NCBI RefSeq assembly: GCF_027943255.1
Contig: NC_072893.1
Span: forward strand, 59,738,001-59,802,000
Source: Anastrepha obliqua
Lineage: Eukaryota > Arthropoda > Insecta > Diptera > Tephritidae
Direction: 5' to 3'
DNA length: 64,000 nucleotides
Each line of letters starts with the position of its first letter. Position 1 is the stretch's first letter. The position numbers and the translations under genes are program-made. Below the pieces are notes generated by a model, which was not told where the DNA came from, made no database searches, and saw nothing but the letters and a program-made list of their open reading frames with translations. Below are positions 12,241 to 24,164 of this stretch, one piece after another.

Positions 12241-13430
12241 CAATGCCGCAGGGCCTTTGGTAAAACCTGGGGTCTGAAACCTGCTGTGGTCCTATGGATA
12301 TGCACAGCCCTTATCAGACCAATCATCACTTACGCCTCTGTGGTCTGGTGGCGACGGAGCTTGGTTAAGTCCACAAACCGGGAACTATACAGGCTGCAAA
12401 GAAATGTATGTTTATGCATCACGGTTGCCATGAGTACAGCCTCTGGTCATGCCCTAAATGCTATGCTTGATTTGCTCCACTTGGATCTTAAGATATAACA
12501 GGAAGCATTATGTAGACTCCATAAATATGGTTTCTAGCACGAAGACGCAACTTCGGGACACAGAGAAATCTTTAAGTTGCTATCTGAGCAGTATCCACTG
12601 TTTTTGGCACCTAAAGACGACCTGATACCCACAGTTTCATTTGGAAGGAAATTTGATGTTGATTTGATGCTCACGCAATGGAGCAATCCAGAATGCATGC
12701 AGGGAGTTTTGACGGATATTTTCTTTACCGATGGGTCCAGTAATTAAATAGGGTCTGGAGCCGGATTGTACTTAAACAATAGTAATAAGTATCACTATGC
12801 AATGGGGGAAATAGCAACTGTTTTCCAAACGGAAATGTTTGCCATTCTGAAAGTAGCCGAATGTATAATCGAGAGGAGATGGAGCGGGAAACAGATTGGA
12901 GATTTCATTGACTGTCAGGCTGCACTGAAGGCCCTGGAGAACGCGAAACAAACCTCACAATTGTTCAAGAATATAAGAAGAAGCTTAATTCTGTCCCAAG
13001 AAAAAACAGGCTAGTACCTACCATATATGGGTTCCAGGGCACTCCGGTGTTCAAGTAAACGAAATTGACAATGAATTGGCCAACCGTGGATCAGCGGTTC
13101 CCCCACAAGGGCCAGAGCCAATAATCGGAATCAGTTCCGCACGAATCATGAATTGGATCAGCGATTATGTATTTAATCTACATAAAGAGCGATGGTCCGG
13201 TCTAAAACGCTGCAGAACTGCAAAGTGTTTCGTGACAAGTCCGAACAGGAAACTGTCAAACTTTCTGTTAAAATTTGGAAGGAAAGACGTTCGGTTAATG
13301 GTCGGTATCATTAGAGGACACAACCCATGGGATCAACATATGACCACCATTGGAATCATTGAGGACCTAACGTGCCTGTCTTTCTCGGAGCACGACTACA
13401 AGTTTTGGTCCGATCATGAGAATGAGTAAT
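12241..13430 (+). pseudogene. LINE ORF2 fragment: RT thumb plus RNase H (Jockey/I-like)
   Basis: This is the plus-strand remnant of a non-LTR retrotransposon ORF2. It starts inside the end of the reverse transcriptase (WICTALIRPIITYASVVWW, then LYRLQRNVCLCITVAMSTAS, the usual thumb region). It continues into RNase H with FTDGSS (first catalytic Asp, near 12728), an FQTEMFAI segment carrying the Glu, a DCQAALKAL block and the late VPGHSGVQVNEIDNELA motif near 13035. The C-terminal tail runs to a TAA at about 13429. At least two in-frame stops and frameshifts separate the pieces (around 12497 and 12746), so it is dead. The 5' part is absent, which is typical of LINE truncation. Direct repeats flank it. 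Confidence 0.85.
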
Positions 13431-13589
13431 ATTCGTTCTCTAACTCTGGAGCATATTTACAGATTTGCTAAAGAATTTGGAAAATTCTCACAGAACTAAC
13501 TATCTCTATCTTTGTCTCTATTTTTTCCTATCTCTTTCTCTGATACCTTTCTCCTTCCCTCCTTGAATATCTACCCTCTTTCCAGAGCT

Positions 13590-13915
13590 TTTCAAATTTC
13601 AATTTAAATTTTGCTCCCAATTATACTCAATTGTACATATATATGATTTTCTTATTTTTTCCAACAAAATATATGTTTCTAAAAAAAGTTTTCTTAAATT
13701 CTAAAAAAAAAATTCTTTAATTATTTTTTTAATTATTTTTTTAATTTCTTAAAGTATATTTATCCAGGAAATCTAAAGACAAAAACTTCTAATGTAAAGC
13801 AAACCGAAGATATTTCACTTAAAAAAATCTTACTCAAAATGTTCAAGATTGAATAAATCTTAAAACTATTAAATTTTATTCGAAACTCTTTTCGCTTACT
13901 TCGAATTTTTGGAAG
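13590..13915 (+). repeat. Right direct repeat flanking the LINE fragment (3' UTR)
   Basis: This is the LINE 3' UTR. It follows a pyrimidine-rich stretch (13500-13565) and matches 11900-12240 through TTATACTCAATT and ACCGAAGATATTTCACTT. The similarity stops near 13915, shortly before the SINE target duplication. Confidence 0.6.
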
Positions 13916-13971
13916 TATTTACGACAATTTCTCACTTGGATCACTTAACATAAAATGGCTCAGGTGTACAT

Positions 13972-14307
13972 CGTGGGATATTATATATATACATAATTGG
14001 CGCGTACACCCTGGGTGTTCGGCCGAGCTCCTCCTCCTATTTGTGGTGTGCGTCTTGATGTTGTTCCAAAAATGGAGGGACCTACAGTTTCCAGCCGACT
14101 CTGAACGGCAGATATTTTTATGAGGAGCTTTTTCATGGCAGAAATACACTCGGAGGTTTGCCATTGCCTGCCGAGGGGCGACCGGTATTGGAAAAATGTT
14201 TTTCTTAATTTTGGTGTTTCACCGAGATTCGAACCGACGTTCTCTCTGTGAATTGCGAATGGAAGTCACGCACCAACCCATTCGGCTGCGGCGACCGTGG
14301 GATATTA
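13972..14307 (-). mobile_element. tRNA-derived SINE, full copy with 12-bp target duplication
   Basis: A 312-bp minus-strand SINE body (13984-14295) lies between perfect copies of CGTGGGATATTA (13972-13983 and 14296-14307). In SINE orientation the head contains a pol III A box (GCAGCCGAATGGG) and, about 42 bp later, a B box (GGTTCGAATCTC at 14224-14235 on the minus strand), so it descends from a tRNA. The body contains the GAGGAGGAGCTCGG landmark and ends in an AT-dinucleotide tail. SINEs encode no protein and move using LINE enzymes. Four more copies or fragments occur in this window. Confidence 0.9.
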
Positions 14308-14309
14308 AT

Positions 14310-17240
14310 CACTAAGAAAATCTAGCAGGAAACGAGTAAAACTTTTACATGACCGAATATTTTTTTGCATTTAGTATGAAAGATTATAAACATATATTTG
14401 GTATAAGTTTTTATGTATATACAATATGGCGCAAAATAAATCGTCCCTATTTTATTAACGAAATAGCGTAGATTATTTGATGGAATGAGTGATGCAAATC
14501 TTTATATGGATTCCTCCGCGCTACATTGTTTGTCTGTTTTGTATTATACCTATATTACAGCCGTGAAGTCTTAAGCTTTGTAGACACTATTTTAATGCTT
14601 TAAAAGTTCTTCAAATTTTTATTCGGCTCTAAGCCAAGAGTTTTAAAGCAATAAAATGCGATGCCAATTCTTTCATGAATTTCAGTCAATCGAAATTGAC
14701 ATGATTGAAAGGTATTTGAAAACGAAAAAACAAAAAATGTGTACGACCTGCTTTGCCTCGCCACAATCATTTTGAAAATTCTCCTTTCTCTTTCTTAAGT
14801 TTTTCCTAGCCAAGAAAAGTAGTTATTTCGCTGTGAACACTTTACAAGTTTCTGTCTATATTTAACGTATTTTCTAAACTCAAGCTTAAATAATCATTCG
14901 AAAACTTTTTATGTTCATCTGCTTGGCGCTTACACGAAAATTCTTTTCTCAGAAATTTCTAAGAATCTTTAAGTTGTCGGTCCACGATTGACACGCCACA
15001 AAGCGGAGACATCTGTGCAACTTGCAAAAAGAAGAAATTTTCGCAAGAAAAAAAAAAACGAAATTTCACAGCCACTCAAGCCAATTTAATAAAGGTGCTG
15101 CATTTTCAAAAAGTTTGTTGCAAAACTCAAATTCTCCGCATTGCTGCGTTGTAAAACCAAACGTGGCTAGCAGTAATGGACAGAGGGTTGCGGGCCAACG
15201 CAGGCAATCGTCCGCAACAACGACACGTTCGGATGGCTGGCATACTTTGGTGGATATCTCCAACGTGTTCTCGGAATTCCATCACAACTTCCACTATGAA
15301 GTGCTTTCAGACGATTTTCCAGTCACCTGCGTAGCACTGACACCGTAAAGCTACACACACACACACGCCTTCGCAATCTGATGTCTGCCTACAGGATGGA
15401 AAGTGGCGGAAAAGTGCATTTCAACCACGTCGAAAGTTTACCCGCCACTTTCCCCGGCGCAAGTACAAGTAGATATATATGTACATATATATGTGTGAGT
15501 GAGTTTGTTTGCGCGCGTAGTAGAGTATAGAGCATAGTGTGATGGCTACCTCTTCACCTGCGCGCAATAACTAACCGAGTTGCGCGGATTGGCGCAAGAT
15601 CCGCGCCAGTAAAATTTTGCAGCGTACACTTAATGTTGAACCAAGCGTGAAAACGCATGGGGCTACACGCACGTATCACAACCTCGTACACTACTCATAC
15701 CTACTACTTGTCGCATTCGCTAGTGACTCCACTGCACTCTCTACTACTTGTGGACGTGGACTTCCGTTCGCATTCTACCTGGTTCGTGCTGCGGTGTTTA
15801 ATGCACCAATCCCCTCCGGGCCTTCTTACGTCACCATTCTCAGCTGCGATTCGTTTTCATGCAATATTTTTTTCTCCTTTGCTTGTTAAGTGTTTCTTTT
15901 GCTTTCCTCAACGGAAGTCTACAAAATATTTCATGCGTACATAATAACAGCATTGCTGCCACAACACTGACAACAGCAACCGTCACGTCAAGCTAAAAGG
16001 GATTGCGGGTATCACTGGGAAGGCGAGGCGACCGCCAGACTAAAGGTACAAATTTCACGCAGCGTTTGAAAAGTTTAAAGGTTGAAGTGGCGAGAAAGCT
16101 TCAGCTACTGCTGAGGGGACGAAACTGCTGGGTGCCAATGAATACCGGCCAAACCAGCTAAGCCATTTTCATATACCCGCGTATACATACATATATTTTT
16201 AGCTGCAGAAAACGCATAGAATATAGTATTTGTGTTCCCTACCATTTGCGTGAATTAAGAGCCGTAATGAGGTGATGCGAATATTAGAAAAGAGGGGAAT
16301 AGTGTAATTAGCGGTTGAAAATTTTCTGCGAAAAAATTGTGCACCAAAAATGGCAAAGTACTGACCGCGAGTTGCAATTACTTTCCATCATTGCCGTGAG
16401 GGGAAAATGTAAACGAGTACTAATGTTGTTGTCTGTAATGCAACCGACATCCCTATTTGATCTTTTTTTTAAAGCAAACACGAAAAGTTAATGTTTACTT
16501 ATATAACCATCATTTATTTGTTAAGAACACTTATCGGAACAAGCAGTTGTGAGAAATATCTCTGCGACTGGCAGCACAGCGATATAAACAATCTTCAAAA
16601 CTAATTTTTATATTCACTATAAAGTTCGTATGGAAATTGGAGTCGCACCGTAGTCAACTGGACTGTTAGGCTCAACGAGGAATGGAATATAGTACGCCTG
16701 CCTCAAGCATACCCAGAAGCATTCCATTCGGCGAACAAAATTCTTGTTGGCGGACACAGGGGCAACCACTTAGCTTTAAGTAGAGTTTTATCCTAGAACC
16801 CAGAAATATAATAATATATTACCACAATTCAGTCTCCGGCAAGGAAAGTGAAAGTTTTGTCTTGGAGGTTGGAGTTTTAGTGCACTCATAGTACGGATAG
16901 AAACAATTATTAGTTAGGCTGATATGAAAAGGAGGTATGAATTTCGACCAGAAGAACGACTATGCCTTCTTACTCTCACAATACCTCAGGTAGACCGAGT
17001 TCTGATAAGAAATCACAGCTGAGTATAGTATATAGGTGATATGATGATATGTACCAGCCTGGCACTCCCTAAGTAGCACTAAAGCGCCGTTTTGGTACCA
17101 TTATGAGACGTCCAATGGGCAGATATCTACAACCAACCAGAGCTGTTGATGTAATAGAGACGGAACTCTGGGTGCTTTTCAATTTTTTCAGACCTTTTGA
17201 GGTCACACCGTCCCAGTAAGTGCTCAAAAACACTTGGAAT
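14310..17240. other. Gene-free stretch with a less AT-rich, CpG-containing block
   Basis: No coding gene is convincing. The 15000-16150 part is visibly richer in G, C and CpG than its surroundings. It contains a CA repeat (15354-15370) and a GC hairpin (15582-15606). Open frames of 65-108 codons there exist on both strands and show no domain. This block is the best candidate in the window for a host promoter or untranslated exon, but that is inference only. Confidence 0.35.
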
Positions 17241-17249
17241 TTTGACTGT

Positions 17250-17815
17250 GGCATACGGTGAGAGTACTTGGACGCCCAATCAACAACCGATGAAAATGTT
17301 GAGAAAGTGAAACAGTTTTCATGGAGAATAGTCGAATTACAATTAGAGAAGTTGTTGAGAATGTCGGCATAGCGGGTGGCTCATGCCATGTAATCTTTTC
17401 GCAAATTTTGGGCATGAAGCATGTGGCAGCCAAGTCCGTTCCAAAATTGTTGAATTTTGACCAAAAACAACGTCGCTTGAGCATCGCTCCGGAATTGTTG
17501 ATTGACGTCAATGATGATCAAGATTTGCTTAAAAGTCTCATAACTGGTGACGAAGCATGAGTATATGGTTGAGACAACGAAACCATAGCCCAAGCGTCCC
17601 AATGGAAGGGTCCAGGAGAGCTCAAGGACATACCAAAAAGTGCAAATCAGAACTGTTTTGAGTATTGGAAAAAACGCAACGCTGGCACAAGTTTATTATG
17701 TCTGAGGGGGACTACTTTGAAGGAGATAAAACAGAAATTGATCAAGAAATAAATATTTTTTGAGAAAAATGAAAATACACCTTATTATTTTAACACACCT
17801 CGTAAATATCATTTT
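17250..17815 (+). pseudogene. mariner transposase relic (SETMAR-like family), internally deleted
   Basis: A plus-strand reading from about 17264 gives TTDENVEKVKQF, then SRITIREVVENVGIAGGS (the second helix-turn-helix), LLNFDQKQRR, and LITGDEA with the first catalytic Asp. The codon after GDEA is TGA where Trp is expected. Soon after, the sequence jumps to the C-terminal end, read as SEGDYFEGDKTEIDQEINIF (17700-17755). The other two catalytic aspartates are therefore lost. No clear TIRs were found. The N-terminal domain is missing or too diverged to see. Confidence 0.75.
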
Positions 17816-17929
17816 TTTAATTTCTTGCTCAGTTTTTTATACTAATTGTGCTTATTTTTATTATATTATAAATTATGTACTTATCTATTATTATTATTAT
17901 ATATTATTTTTATTATATATAAAATTATC

Positions 17930-18802
17930 AATTTAGTGGTTTCGGATTTTAAATTGAAATAAAACAAGAAAACTTTAAATTGATTGGGTAATCTTTATTG
18001 TTTTTGTGTAGAACCATTTATGAAATTTATTTTTCATGCTGGCCGCAACTGCACGTAATTCGGCCATCCGTAAACCCCAAATTTGAATGACTCGCTGAAG
18101 GACTTCGGTGGGTATCTCGTGAAGAACTCAAGTAATGTTGGCTTCCAATGCCTCAATCGAAACTGTTTTATCCACATAACATTTAGACTGTACATACCCC
18201 CACAAAAAAGTCCAATGGTTTAATAACACACGATCTTGGTGGGCAATTCACTGATCCTAGAGGAGAGATAAATTGCTCATCGACGACGACGACACAGTAA
18301 ATCCATTCTTTCACGAGTTGCATGTCAAGTAGCACCATCTTATTGGAACCAAATATTGTGGAGATCACGAGCTCCAAACATAAAATTGTTTATGATGGCG
18401 CGTTAGCATTCGTCATTCACTGTTACATTGGCGCCAGCCTCGTCTTTGAAAGAATATGGCCCCATGATTCCTCCAGCCCGTAGACCGCACCAAATCGTTA
18501 TTTTCAATGGATGCAATGGTTGTTTTTGAACAGTTTCGGGTTGATCTTCAGCCCAAATACGGCAATTTTTTTATTGCTGTAAAATGGGCCTCAACGCTGA
18601 ACATCATAAGTTGGTCTGAGGGCGCGATGAACACATTTCACAGAGCGGCGATTCCCGTAATACAATGTTGTTGAGAAGTCTTTCCGTGATGAATTATCAA
18701 TGAATACTGAAAAAATTATCTATTTGTTGTAGTCATGGGTGATCTGTCAAAAAGGGCCCATTTGGAAAAGTACATCCAATCTGATCCTCCTTTATGTAGG
18801 TG
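17930..18802 (-). pseudogene. mariner-like transposase relic, minus strand (family M-FHHGK)
   Basis: The minus strand carries a decayed transposase. Its leader near 18725-18680 reads TTCAGTATTCATTGATAATT before a mutated start (ACG for ATG). Then come the IMGPYSFKDEAGA block, a CPPRSC-V-KPLDFF motif (the third catalytic Asp position is altered) and a C-terminus IPTEVLQRVIQ. The 3' end carries GATTACCCAATCAATTT. The same leader and 3' end occur at 22.97-23.6 kb. A SINE is inserted next to its 5' part at 18811. Many stops; non-functional. Confidence 0.75.
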
Positions 18803-19135
18803 TATACGGCGGCCGCCGTAGCCGAATGGGTTGGTGCGTGATTACCATTCGGAATTCACAGAGAGAACGTTGGTTCGAATCTCGGTGAAACCAAAATTAA
18901 TAAAAACATTTTTCTAATAGCGGTCGCCCCTCGGCAGGCAATGGCAAACCTCCGAGTGTATTTCTGCCATGAAAAAGCTCCTCATAAAAAGATCTGCTGT
19001 TCGGAGTCGGCTTGAATCTGTAGGTCCCTCCATTTGTGGAACAACATCAAGACGCGCACCACAAATAGGAGGAGGAGCTCGGCCAAACACCCAAAAATGG
19101 TGTACGCGCTAACTATATATATATAATATATACGG
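18803..19135 (+). mobile_element. tRNA-derived SINE, plus-strand copy
   Basis: A full-length copy of the SINE seen at 13972-14307. The head begins GGCCGCCGTAGCC at 18811. The A box is TAGCCGAATGGG (18819-18830) and the B box is GGTTCGAATCT (18872-18882). The conserved body includes GGAGGAGGAGCTCGG near 19070, and the copy ends in an AT-dinucleotide tail near 19128. A short TATACGG occurs just before and just after it and may be the target duplication, but the AT-rich tail makes this uncertain. Confidence 0.88.
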
Positions 19136-21239
19136 GTGATACAACCCTACTGGGTAACCGCGCACTAAATAGTGGTGTGGAAACTGAAAATTCCCAATTT
19201 CGGTTTGAAAAATACCCATCCAATGTTTCTTCCGGTGTGGATTTTGAAAGCGCTAGTACCGACTTTGCGTCAGGATTTCCAGTGGAAAAGAGCTGCCACT
19301 GTTAATACAACAAATGATTCAAAACAATAAAATAAATATTACCTGGACTACTACTCTCTTTTGCAAGATATGATTAATTACAAGGTTTTTCTATTCAAAC
19401 CCTTTCTTATACACAAACGCCTTAAAATCACTAAAATCATATGAATAAATAAGTACGTACATACTAACATATGTTTATTGCACCGCGAAGGAGCAGATAA
19501 CATTAATTTTTCTTGCTGACTTTGTTACTTTTACCGGCTGTATGTATTAAAGAGTTGATTTAAGGTGTTCGTTTTATGTTTCGCCCACGTGGTACCGACA
19601 CTGCTATGCTGTCTAGTTGTTACAAGGCTCATTTTATTCATATGTGCATACATACATACACACTAACATACGAATAGATGCTACCTGCGTTCTGAAGGTT
19701 TACGATGTCGACAAGAATACGTCTAAGGTGCTGAAACATTTGCATACACACATAGCCATAGATGTATTATGTATATGTATGTATGTGTGTAGGTGCGAAA
19801 GCGGCGCCAACGGCATTCAACCTCGCAAGTGAACCGAGCTACTGAATCATTCATTCAGACAAAGCTTGGCACACTTTTCCGCCAAATTGTTTATGCATAA
19901 ATCATAAGGCAACATAAAGAAAACCACCGTACGAATAATAAAAAAGTAAATACAATTTACTAACAACAACTGGAAAATAGCTGAAAAAGACCAATAAACT
20001 CGTCTGCTTAGTACTTTTGAATAAATTTGACAGTTGATGCTTGACGCGCACTGCCTACTGGCAGTGAAAATAATTTCTTTATTCTGAACTTGTGCACTTT
20101 CACTTGCTCGTCTAACTTTCTCTTGTGCTTTGCATTCTAAAATAAGCCTGTGGTGGTGTGTGTGTGTGTGTGACACTTCTGTACCTGCAAACTGACGACA
20201 TTTCAAAGCTGCTGCTTTTGTGCTTGTATCTCCTTGGCGATGCTGGATTGTTTGAAGTCGGTTAAGTCAACAAACAAAAAGTATTCGCATACAAAAGACT
20301 AAAAAATAATCAAAAAAAAAAAACAAAAACAAATTCTGGTACAATAGTCTGAAAGTTGCTTTAGAGAACATTTGTTACTTCCTGGGTGCGCTTCATTTCA
20401 CTGAGATACATAAATGTATAGACATTTTGGCAGCTGAAACCAACTCTTCCGACATTCCCCTTATGAAACACATAACCACAAATTCTGGAAAAAATTTTCC
20501 CAGTTGCAAAAAGTTCCCTAAACAAATTCTGTGATACGGCATTGTGTCACATTTTCATTTTCCTAAAATCCGATATCCTTAGCCGAAATCCATTGGCTTA
20601 TGTCGGTGGAATGATACATCTACATATACTTATATGTACATTAGGTCGGATGAATTTTGTTTTTTCGACATCATTCCTAGTAGATTAGGATTCTATATGA
20701 AATTATAAGAAAAAAAGTCCACTAAGTATAGCTCTAAGGTAAATTTTGAGCTCTCAAATTTTAGAGAGACAACAAAACAAGAAATTTTGTGAATAATTTG
20801 TGGCCGATCGAAATTTGTTTTGAGATTTTCGCACAGCCATAATAATCTTTTCCGTTTTTCATTAAGTTTTACACACCTCACTTTGAGTATTCAGATACAA
20901 TCCAGTTTTAGGCCGGTTTCGGAAGCTTGTTTCAGGATTTTAATCAAGAAATAAAAAATTATAATTTCCATTTTTTACCGTTATTGTGGGCTTATATTGC
21001 ATGAGACAAACAATAGTTATAGACATGTGCTTGTACGTGAACAGACCCTTAGCAGAGTAGTAGTAGTAGTAGTAATATTTATAGCAAATAAAAGTAAAAT
21101 ATACAAAATTTGAAATTTACTTATTGTAATATTATGAAAAAAAACCAATATTTACAATAATTTGTCGTCTGTCGATTTAGTTTTCGTGGTAAACAATCAT
21201 TAAATTTACGGTTTTTAAAACCAGTTAAACTCTTTCATT
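19136..21239. other. Gene-free stretch with simple repeats
   Basis: No gene is recognised. It contains runs of TACATACATA type near 19640-19790, a GT repeat (20156-20172) and a TAG trinucleotide repeat (21057-21075). A 119-codon open frame on the minus strand at 19847-20206 has no recognisable domain. Confidence 0.4.
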
Positions 21240-22315
21240 AAGTAATCTCTGTATCCAAAGGTATATTTAATAAAACGCAAATGATCATTTTCCCCTTTGA
21301 GAATCTCAATCAGTTGTGAATCTTTTAAGGTAAATTTTCCGAAAAAGACTTTTCCATATTCTCTTAATATTGGGCAGCGCGCCAGGAAATGTGCTATGTT
21401 TTCAAGCTCTCCTAAATTACATATTGAGCAAGTTTTATTTTCTGTGTCAAATCTGTTGTTATTTAAAATTAGTCAAATTAAATCAAAATCAGTTCTAGCC
21501 CTCATTATTCACTTGCTTGATTCTAAGTCATATTTTTGTAAATAAACTAGACCTTTTGTTCAATCAAATTTCTTACATATCCTATTAGTACTTAAGGCTT
21601 TTTGAATGTACACATTCGTCCTTGCCTGGTTATGGTCCGTTAAAAGCGATTTTGCATCTTCTAACCAGCTTTCTGATTGTAGGTTATCTATTCGCCAGAT
21701 GGCATCATTTTTACTAAACAAGTTCTTTATCTCTAATCCAAAGACTTCTTTCTTTATAACAATTTTGGACAGACAATCTGGCAGCCGCTTTTTTGAGTGC
21801 ATAAACAAAATTCTGTGAATATACTTAAACAGTTCTAAAGTTAACAAATGATTTTTTTGCTTGACGGATTCCAAAAAGAGTATGTATGTAGTCATATGTG
21901 ATGGTAGCTTCAGAATTCGCTTTACAAAATACTTTTGCAATATACAACTTCTTCAAATCACCCAAAACCCTGTGCTGCGTATGATTGTATTGAACGACAA
22001 TCAATTGAAATTTCTTTCTTTTTTAAAAGACAAGTCGAAGCATTAATATCATATTTTGCTGCAGCTGTTCTATTATCAACACGTTTTTTTACTTCATTTC
22101 AGGAGTTATTTTCACTTCTAAGTAAGTATATCGAGACACATTCTGTATTCTTCCTTACTATAAGCCACTTCTTCTCCTCACTAAGTTTCCCATCTTTTTT
22201 GAACACCATAATTTGTGACTTTGAGCGATTTACTTCAAGGTTCCATAGGTTTCATTAGCTTTCAAGGTTATTAATCATCTCTTGTAGTTTGTCGCGTGAT
22301 TATGTAACTAGCCCT
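21240..22315 (-). pseudogene. LINE ORF2 relic: reverse transcriptase C-terminal half plus Cys-rich tail
   Basis: On the minus strand the reading WNLEVNRSKSQIMVFKKDGK (about 22260-22190) matches the segment that follows the YxDD box in Jockey-type reverse transcriptases. Next comes the thumb-like LKLPSHMTTYILFLES (about 21905-21860), and finally CSICNLGELENIAHFLARCP (about 21430-21370), a C-x2-C-x8-H-x4-C motif at the ORF2 end. Frameshifts separate the pieces. The central piece keeps an open frame of 126 codons (21560-21940). The call of LINE is firm; the clade is not. No TSD or poly-A was identified. Confidence 0.75.
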
Positions 22316-22949
22316 TAAGACTTAGTTACTAAGTTTTACTAAGTTTTCACTGTAATTAGATCTTAAGACTCGTTAATCGTACGTCTTGTTACAAGTAAAT
22401 TCGCGTAAATAAAGAAAAGTTTATTGCAATCACCGAAAACGGTGCTTTTGGTCTCTCGATCCTGCCATAAACTGTAAAAAGAAAGTAATTCTTCCCCAAC
22501 TTTGCTAACCATAAACTGCAAAAAGAAACTAATCTTTCCCAGCATCAGTGTGTGGTCAGCATCAGACCATTAACCGGTTCTCAGCGGTTGAAGGAATGAG
22601 ATGATTTGCTGACGTAACAGGGAATGTCACAGCGGTTTATTAACGACAGTGGCAAAAACTCGAATAAATCAAAGCAGCCATTGCCCATGTTACTTTGCTG
22701 CCGTCTGATTGTATTCAACTAACCTCACTTTACACGTTTAATTTGCATTTCTTTCGTTTCTCTCTCTTCCTGTCAAATCTATTATGACGTAACAGCCTAA
22801 GTTAGTACCAAAGTTTTGCTTGAGATGGCCAAACTTGGTAATAAATCATCGTTGGTGGTGTATAAGTGGAATTCATATCAGGCTGCTGAATCGTGCAGGT
22901 ATAAATTGTTTTTGAAATTTGATTTATCTGGTTGTTTAAGTTAGAGGCT
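22316..22949. other. Unrecognised stretch containing a weak dispersed repeat
   Basis: The segment 22550-22700 contains CATCAGACCATTAACCGGTT. A related CATCAGACCACTAACCGGTT occurs at 44297-44316. Both are followed by a CTGA(C/T)GTAAC string and later a CC(A/T)...CATGTT string. No function is assigned. Confidence 0.35.
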
Positions 22950-23650
22950 TAGGATTTTTGGCAGATCACGTGACTACTGTCAAACTTCATATTCGTTTTC
23001 AGTATTCATTGACATTTCATCATGGAAAGACTTACAATGTTTACAATTGTATTACGAAAATCGACGCTCTGTTCATCGCGCGCTCTGGCCAATTTATGGT
23101 GTACAGCGATGAAGCCCAACAAGCAAAGCCATTCAAGAACAGTCAATACATCCATTGGAAACCATTGGAATTATCGGCCCATATTTTTTCAAAGACGAGG
23201 TTGGCGCCACTGTAACAATGCATGGCGAGTGCTACCGCGCCATGATAAACGACTTTTTGATGCCGGTGATTGAAGATTAAAGCCATGGATCTCCGCAACA
23301 TTTGTTTCCAACAAGACGGTGCTACTTGTAATACAGTCCGTGAAACAATGGATTCATTGCAATTTATAAATTGTCTCGGACCAGTGAATTGGCCAATAAG
23401 AACGTGCGAGGCATTGCAAGTCAACATTACTAAAGTTACTCATAAGATACCCACTGAAGTTCTCCAGCGAGTCATTCAAAAGTGGTGTTTACGGATGGTC
23501 GAATTAAGGCGCAGTTGGGGTCAACATTCGAGAGGAATTATTTTTAAAAACTAAATGCCGTGAATGGTTCTACACAAAAATAATAAAGATTACCCAATCA
23601 ATTTGGATCTTCGTTGTTTTATTTCAATTTAAAACCCGGTATCTCACCAT
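22950..23650 (+). pseudogene. mariner-like transposase relic, plus strand, internally deleted
   Basis: The leader CAGTATTCATTGACATTTCA precedes ATGGAAAGACTT (about 23022), the same start as the minus-strand relic at 17.9-18.8 kb. The N-terminal part is followed after a deletion by a GPYFFKDEVGATVTMHGECY block in another frame. Then come DLRNICFQQDGATCNTVRET, with the second catalytic Asp (QQD), a degraded VNWPIRTCE where the third Asp should lie, and a C-terminus IPTEVLQRVIQKW. The 3' end again carries GATTACCCAATCAATTT. The family has an Asp triad; here it is incomplete and the frame is broken. Confidence 0.8.
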
Positions 23651-24160
23651 AATAAAATGTAGTAAATTTAAAACGTTTCCGTCGGATATAATTCTTTTAA
23701 TTACCACAACATTTAAAAAAATTTATTTTGATTTAAAATTTTATTTTGATTAAAACTTTTTTAAAATTCACAATATTTAAATTGTGGTCCCGACTATATG
23801 CTGTAATCTCTTACTTATTATAATTCTCTAAAAATACTGATTTAAAATGAGAGAAAACATTTGTAAACGTGACTGTAGTAAAAAGCATTGAGAGACTAGC
23901 CGTTAGTTTAACTATTCTTCCAGCAGTTCTACGGCGATTTTCACGATAATTTTCCCTACCTGACTATTACTATTTTGTTTAGTTTATTCCACTTAAATCA
24001 TTTCATTTTGACGGGTGTCATTTTGTATTATAATTTTAGATTTTATTTTTTATAATTTTTAAATATTAACTTTTTCACTTCTTATTTTATTTTTCTCTTC
24101 GTTTTTTATTTATTTTTCATTTTATTTTATTTTATAGTATTTCATTTAAATTTGTACTAT
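23651..24160. other. AT-rich stretch with no recognisable gene
   Basis: Low-complexity TTTTATTTT-type sequence with no coding signal. Confidence 0.4.
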
Positions 24161-24164
24161 TTCA

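Noticed and set aside
11900..13915. LTR retrotransposon (ORF between direct repeats)
   Set aside because: The ORF is LINE-type RT thumb plus RNase H without integrase or protease, and the repeats lack TG...CA ends and a primer-binding site.
15022..15348. 108-codon open frame in the CpG-containing block
   Set aside because: No recognisable motif, and the opposite strand is also open over much of it. Kept only as a possible host untranslated region.
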